Of a stretch of 64,000 nt of DNA, positions 61,907 through 64,000 are shown piece by piece. Position 1 is the stretch's first letter; each line of letters opens with the position of its first letter. The translations under genes and the position numbers were made by a program. Source of the DNA: a bacterium (GTDB lineage: Bacteria; Omnitrophota; Gorgyraeia; Zapsychrales; Zapsychraceae); contig JAUIER010000005.1 of the NCBI GenBank assembly GCA_030429765.1, positions 113,595 to 177,594 on the forward strand. The letters are read 5' to 3'. A model generated the notes under the pieces. The model did not search any database. It saw nothing but the letters and a program-made list of their open reading frames with translations, and was not told the origin of the DNA.

Positions 61907-63679
61907 CTAAATTCCGATATCCTGCGGCAAGGTTATCTCGGTTCGATGATTGATGATGTTCTCGATAAACGCATAGAACTTTGGATCGGTCAACAGCTGC
62001 CGGGAACGTTCAAGGGTCTGACGGGCCTGCAATTCATCGCCCCGCATCAAATGCGCCTGGACCAGATAACAAAATCCACGATACGTCGGCGCCATATCTA
62101 CGCCTTTCTGAACAAACGTCAAGCCTTCATCGAGATCACCCTCAAGCAGATATACTCGGCCGAGCGCCGTATACAGCATCCCGTACGACGGATATTTGAG
62201 AATTCCCTCCTGTAAGTATTCTTTAGCCATGACGTGATCTGTCGTCGTGGACTGGGCCAGAATATAGTACGCGCGCGGATCTTCCAGACCATGCTGCAAT
62301 CCTTTGAGAATCATCTCTTTGGCCTTGTCCAGTTCACCGATTTTCGAATAAGTGATCGCCATAAACAACAAGCTCGTCGGATATTGAGGCTTGCTCTGAT
62401 ACATCCGTAACGCCATAATGTAGTCATGTTTCCAGTATGAATTCAGGGTAAACGTCCGCGCCGCACAAATACCCATATATCCGACGAGAAAGATCGTCAC
62501 AAAATGCCGGGCGTTTGTCCGCGTGTTCATCCATTCACCCAGACGGACAATCAACTGCACCAACACAAACGACATCCCGATCGATGGCAGATATAAAAAC
62601 CGGTGTGCCATGGGATTGACCAATGGAATGATGTTAGACACCGGAATCATGGCGATTACAAACCAGAGGATAAAAAACGCTGATAAGCGATCCCGACGGG
62701 CGAGTATACCGAACAAAACCAGACCGCACATCAACAGCATCATGAATGCTGTGAAGTAGAAGCTCGAATACAACTCCGGCTGCGGCGCGTACACCGGCGG
62801 GATCACATCGACCATCAATGGTACGAAAAATCCAAACAGGTACTCGGAAAGGATCAACAGACTGCTTTTCAGATGCACCCGGATATCCTCACCAATCCAT
62901 TGGCTCGACGCGGCGGCCTTGTTGGGAAAGACATACAGATAGACAAACAGATAAAACAGAGCGACAACGACATATCCGGCATATCGCTTGAGATTTACAT
63001 TGGTCAGCCGTGTGCGGACGGAACCCCGCTCCTGAATCCAGTCGTAAATAAACAACAGCGCCGGAAACACGATCGCCGATTCTTTGGCAAATACCGCCAG
63101 CGCGAACATCAGCGCCGACATCCAGGTCATCAAACCCGTCGACGATCCACGCCGTCCCTTCAACGCCGTGAGCATCGCGGCCAATAAAAAGAATGTCGAC
63201 ACCAAGTCCGCGCGGTAGCCGATACTGCAGACCGCCTCACTGCGGTACGGATGCAGGCTAAAGACCATCGCGACGGCCAGGGCAATTCCCTGGCGCGCAC
63301 CAACCATCACCATCAACGCGTACACACCCACCACATTCATCAAATGCCAGATCAGATTCGACAAATGATACCCAAACGGATTTTCCTGCCAGAGTGAATA
63401 ATCCCAAAAATAGGTCAATGACAACACCGGACGATAGGCCACCGAACCCGAATAATACTGCTTCTGGTCCTGCACCCCAATCGCGCCGACCGAATGCGTC
63501 GTGTATTCCGGTGAGAAAAGATCCCGGACGTTACTCCATGACGTGTAAAAGTTATTGTTGAGAATCAGAAAATTGTCGTCGCCGACAAATCCATTCAGAA
63601 GTGAATTGGCAAAGACCAGGATGGTAACGGCCGCCAGCAGGAGCATCGAACGTTTATGGGACATGCGGTTTTTACCCAT
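61907..63679 (-). CDS. TMTC-like GT-C membrane protein with C-terminal TPR
   Basis: A 590-residue protein. NGFVGDDNFLILNN after helix 1 is the acidic D-D motif, and YRPVLSLTYFWDY with NPFGYHLSNLIWHLMNVV are the following conserved segments of the TMTC/DUF1736-type family. SLHPYRSEAVCSIGYRADLV is the H-P-x-x-x-E-x-V loop. About ten helices end near 410; residues 420-575 are TPR units such as LLFMAITYSKIGELDKA and LYTALGRVYLLEGDLDE. Eukaryotic TMTCs O-mannosylate cadherins; bacterial members probably glycosylate exported proteins. The start may be either M1 or M6. The gene lies 5 bases from the PilZ gene. Confidence 0.8.
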   Translation of the reverse strand: MGKNRMSHKRSMLLLAAVTILVFANSLLNGFVGDDNFLILNNNFYTSWSNVRDLFSPEYTTHSVGAIGVQDQKQYYSGSVAYRPVLSLTYFWDYSLWQENPFGYHLSNLIWHLMNVVGVYALMVMVGARQGIALAVAMVFSLHPYRSEAVCSIGYRADLVSTFFLLAAMLTALKGRRGSSTGLMTWMSALMFALAVFAKESAIVFPALLFIYDWIQERGSVRTRLTNVNLKRYAGYVVVALFYLFVYLYVFPNKAAASSQWIGEDIRVHLKSSLLILSEYLFGFFVPLMVDVIPPVYAPQPELYSSFYFTAFMMLLMCGLVLFGILARRDRLSAFFILWFVIAMIPVSNIIPLVNPMAHRFLYLPSIGMSFVLVQLIVRLGEWMNTRTNARHFVTIFLVGYMGICAARTFTLNSYWKHDYIMALRMYQSKPQYPTSLLFMAITYSKIGELDKAKEMILKGLQHGLEDPRAYYILAQSTTTDHVMAKEYLQEGILKYPSYGMLYTALGRVYLLEGDLDEGLTFVQKGVDMAPTYRGFCYLVQAHLMRGDELQARQTLERSRQLLTDPKFYAFIENIINHRTEITLPQDIGI

Positions 63680-63684
63680 TTGGA

Positions 63685-64000
63685 CTAGGAATTAGACAAG
63701 ACAAAATGATACAGCAGGCTAACAGCAAAAACGATCGTCAAGGACACAATAGCCAGGACCAGATACCAGAAACGATTGGTCTGACGGAATAATGTCTTCA
63801 GGTCTCTGGGCTTGATGGAACGAAACCGGATCCCGATAACGTAACGGGAACCGGATGCCTCTGATACCTTTTCAAACCAGGATACCGCCCCGACGAGCCG
63901 GATCGGCTGCTGTGACAGCGGCACAAACACGCTCACGTTCAGGAGCATGTTCTGCTGGTTCAGATATTTGATGGTGGATTCGGACAGGTCCGGACTTTCA
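63685..64000 (-). CDS. PilZ-domain membrane protein, C-terminal part (cut by the window edge)
   Basis: The frame is open to the right edge of the window, so the 5' end of the gene is missing. The visible 104 residues begin ESPDLSESTIKYLNQQNMLL and continue with LVGAVSWFEKVSEASGSRYV and IGIRFRSI, the second half of a PilZ domain (x-G-x-V-x-W ... Y-x-I-G-I-x-F). One membrane helix near the C-terminus (about 80-101) ends the protein. PilZ domains bind c-di-GMP through an RxxxR and D/N-x-S-x-x-G pair; the RxxxR would lie outside the window and the second motif is degenerate here (DLSESTI), so binding is not certain. Confidence 0.68.
   Translation of the reverse strand, partial: ESPDLSESTIKYLNQQNMLLNVSVFVPLSQQPIRLVGAVSWFEKVSEASGSRYVIGIRFRSIKPRDLKTLFRQTNRFWYLVLAIVSLTIVFAVSLLYHFVLSNS

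Noticed and set aside
1..64000. Transfer RNA or ribosomal RNA genes in the gaps
   Set aside because: No gap between 100 and 300 bases shows a cloverleaf, a TTC-G arm or rRNA-like sequence by eye.

Overview
The window reads as a bacterial chromosome segment from an envelope-rich, probably Gram-negative lineage. Ribosomal protein S21, MnmE, Era, PurH, FolC, endonuclease III and MgtE are all of bacterial type. The mix of exported S74-domain proteins carrying a TTYYPSP motif, very Cys-rich repeat proteins, Flp-type pilin leaders and large banks of membrane glycosyltransferases suggests an uncultured phylum of the Omnitrophota (candidate OP3) kind; that assignment is inference. Almost every gene is on the minus strand; only one (44978-45766) is clearly on the plus strand. 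I see no rRNA, tRNA, CRISPR, insertion sequence or phage.

Region A (1-33852, transcribed right to left) is a dense run of about 30 genes with overlaps or gaps of a few bases. It encodes seven radical SAM enzymes (five with a cobalamin-binding-type N-terminus, two of the SPASM type), four SGNH/GDSL hydrolases with helical (TPR) repeats inserted in the catalytic domain, about seven GT-C or YfhO-like multi-pass membrane glycosyltransferases (two with TPR tails), a PLP sugar aminotransferase (DegT), a SufS-like aminotransferase, a PP-loop ATPase, an SDR and a DUF5989 protein. Together they look like a pathway that builds, transfers and modifies a surface glycan or glycolipid. The product cannot be read from the sequence.

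Region B (33993-44860) is a surface-protein locus. It opens with a cyclic-di-GMP-I (GEMM) riboswitch directly followed by an intrinsic terminator. Then come an exported protein with a C-terminal S74 self-cleaving chaperone domain, a 1918-residue exported protein with 28 copies of a 48-residue six-Cys repeat, two proteins with Flp/TadE-type prepilin leaders and large Cys-rich ectodomains, and three small exported paralogues. Modules shared between the giant protein and the pilin-like proteins suggest they form one extracellular structure. This is the best candidate in the window for an undescribed system.

Region C (44915-56340) is mostly housekeeping: a CvpA-family gene with its own promoter, then on the minus strand mnmE-folC-purH-pfpI, rpsU with a strong promoter and a terminator, a PII-like protein without a T-loop, and mgtE-nth-nnrE-era-PQ-loop-pfkB.

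Region D (56494-64000) holds a 1089-residue exported protein with a KDO-transferase-like (GT30) C-terminal region, a YjbQ protein, an asparagine-synthase-like enzyme without the glutaminase Cys, a TMTC-like GT-C/TPR protein and the end of a PilZ-domain protein cut by the window edge. The PilZ domain and the riboswitch are both c-di-GMP sensors.
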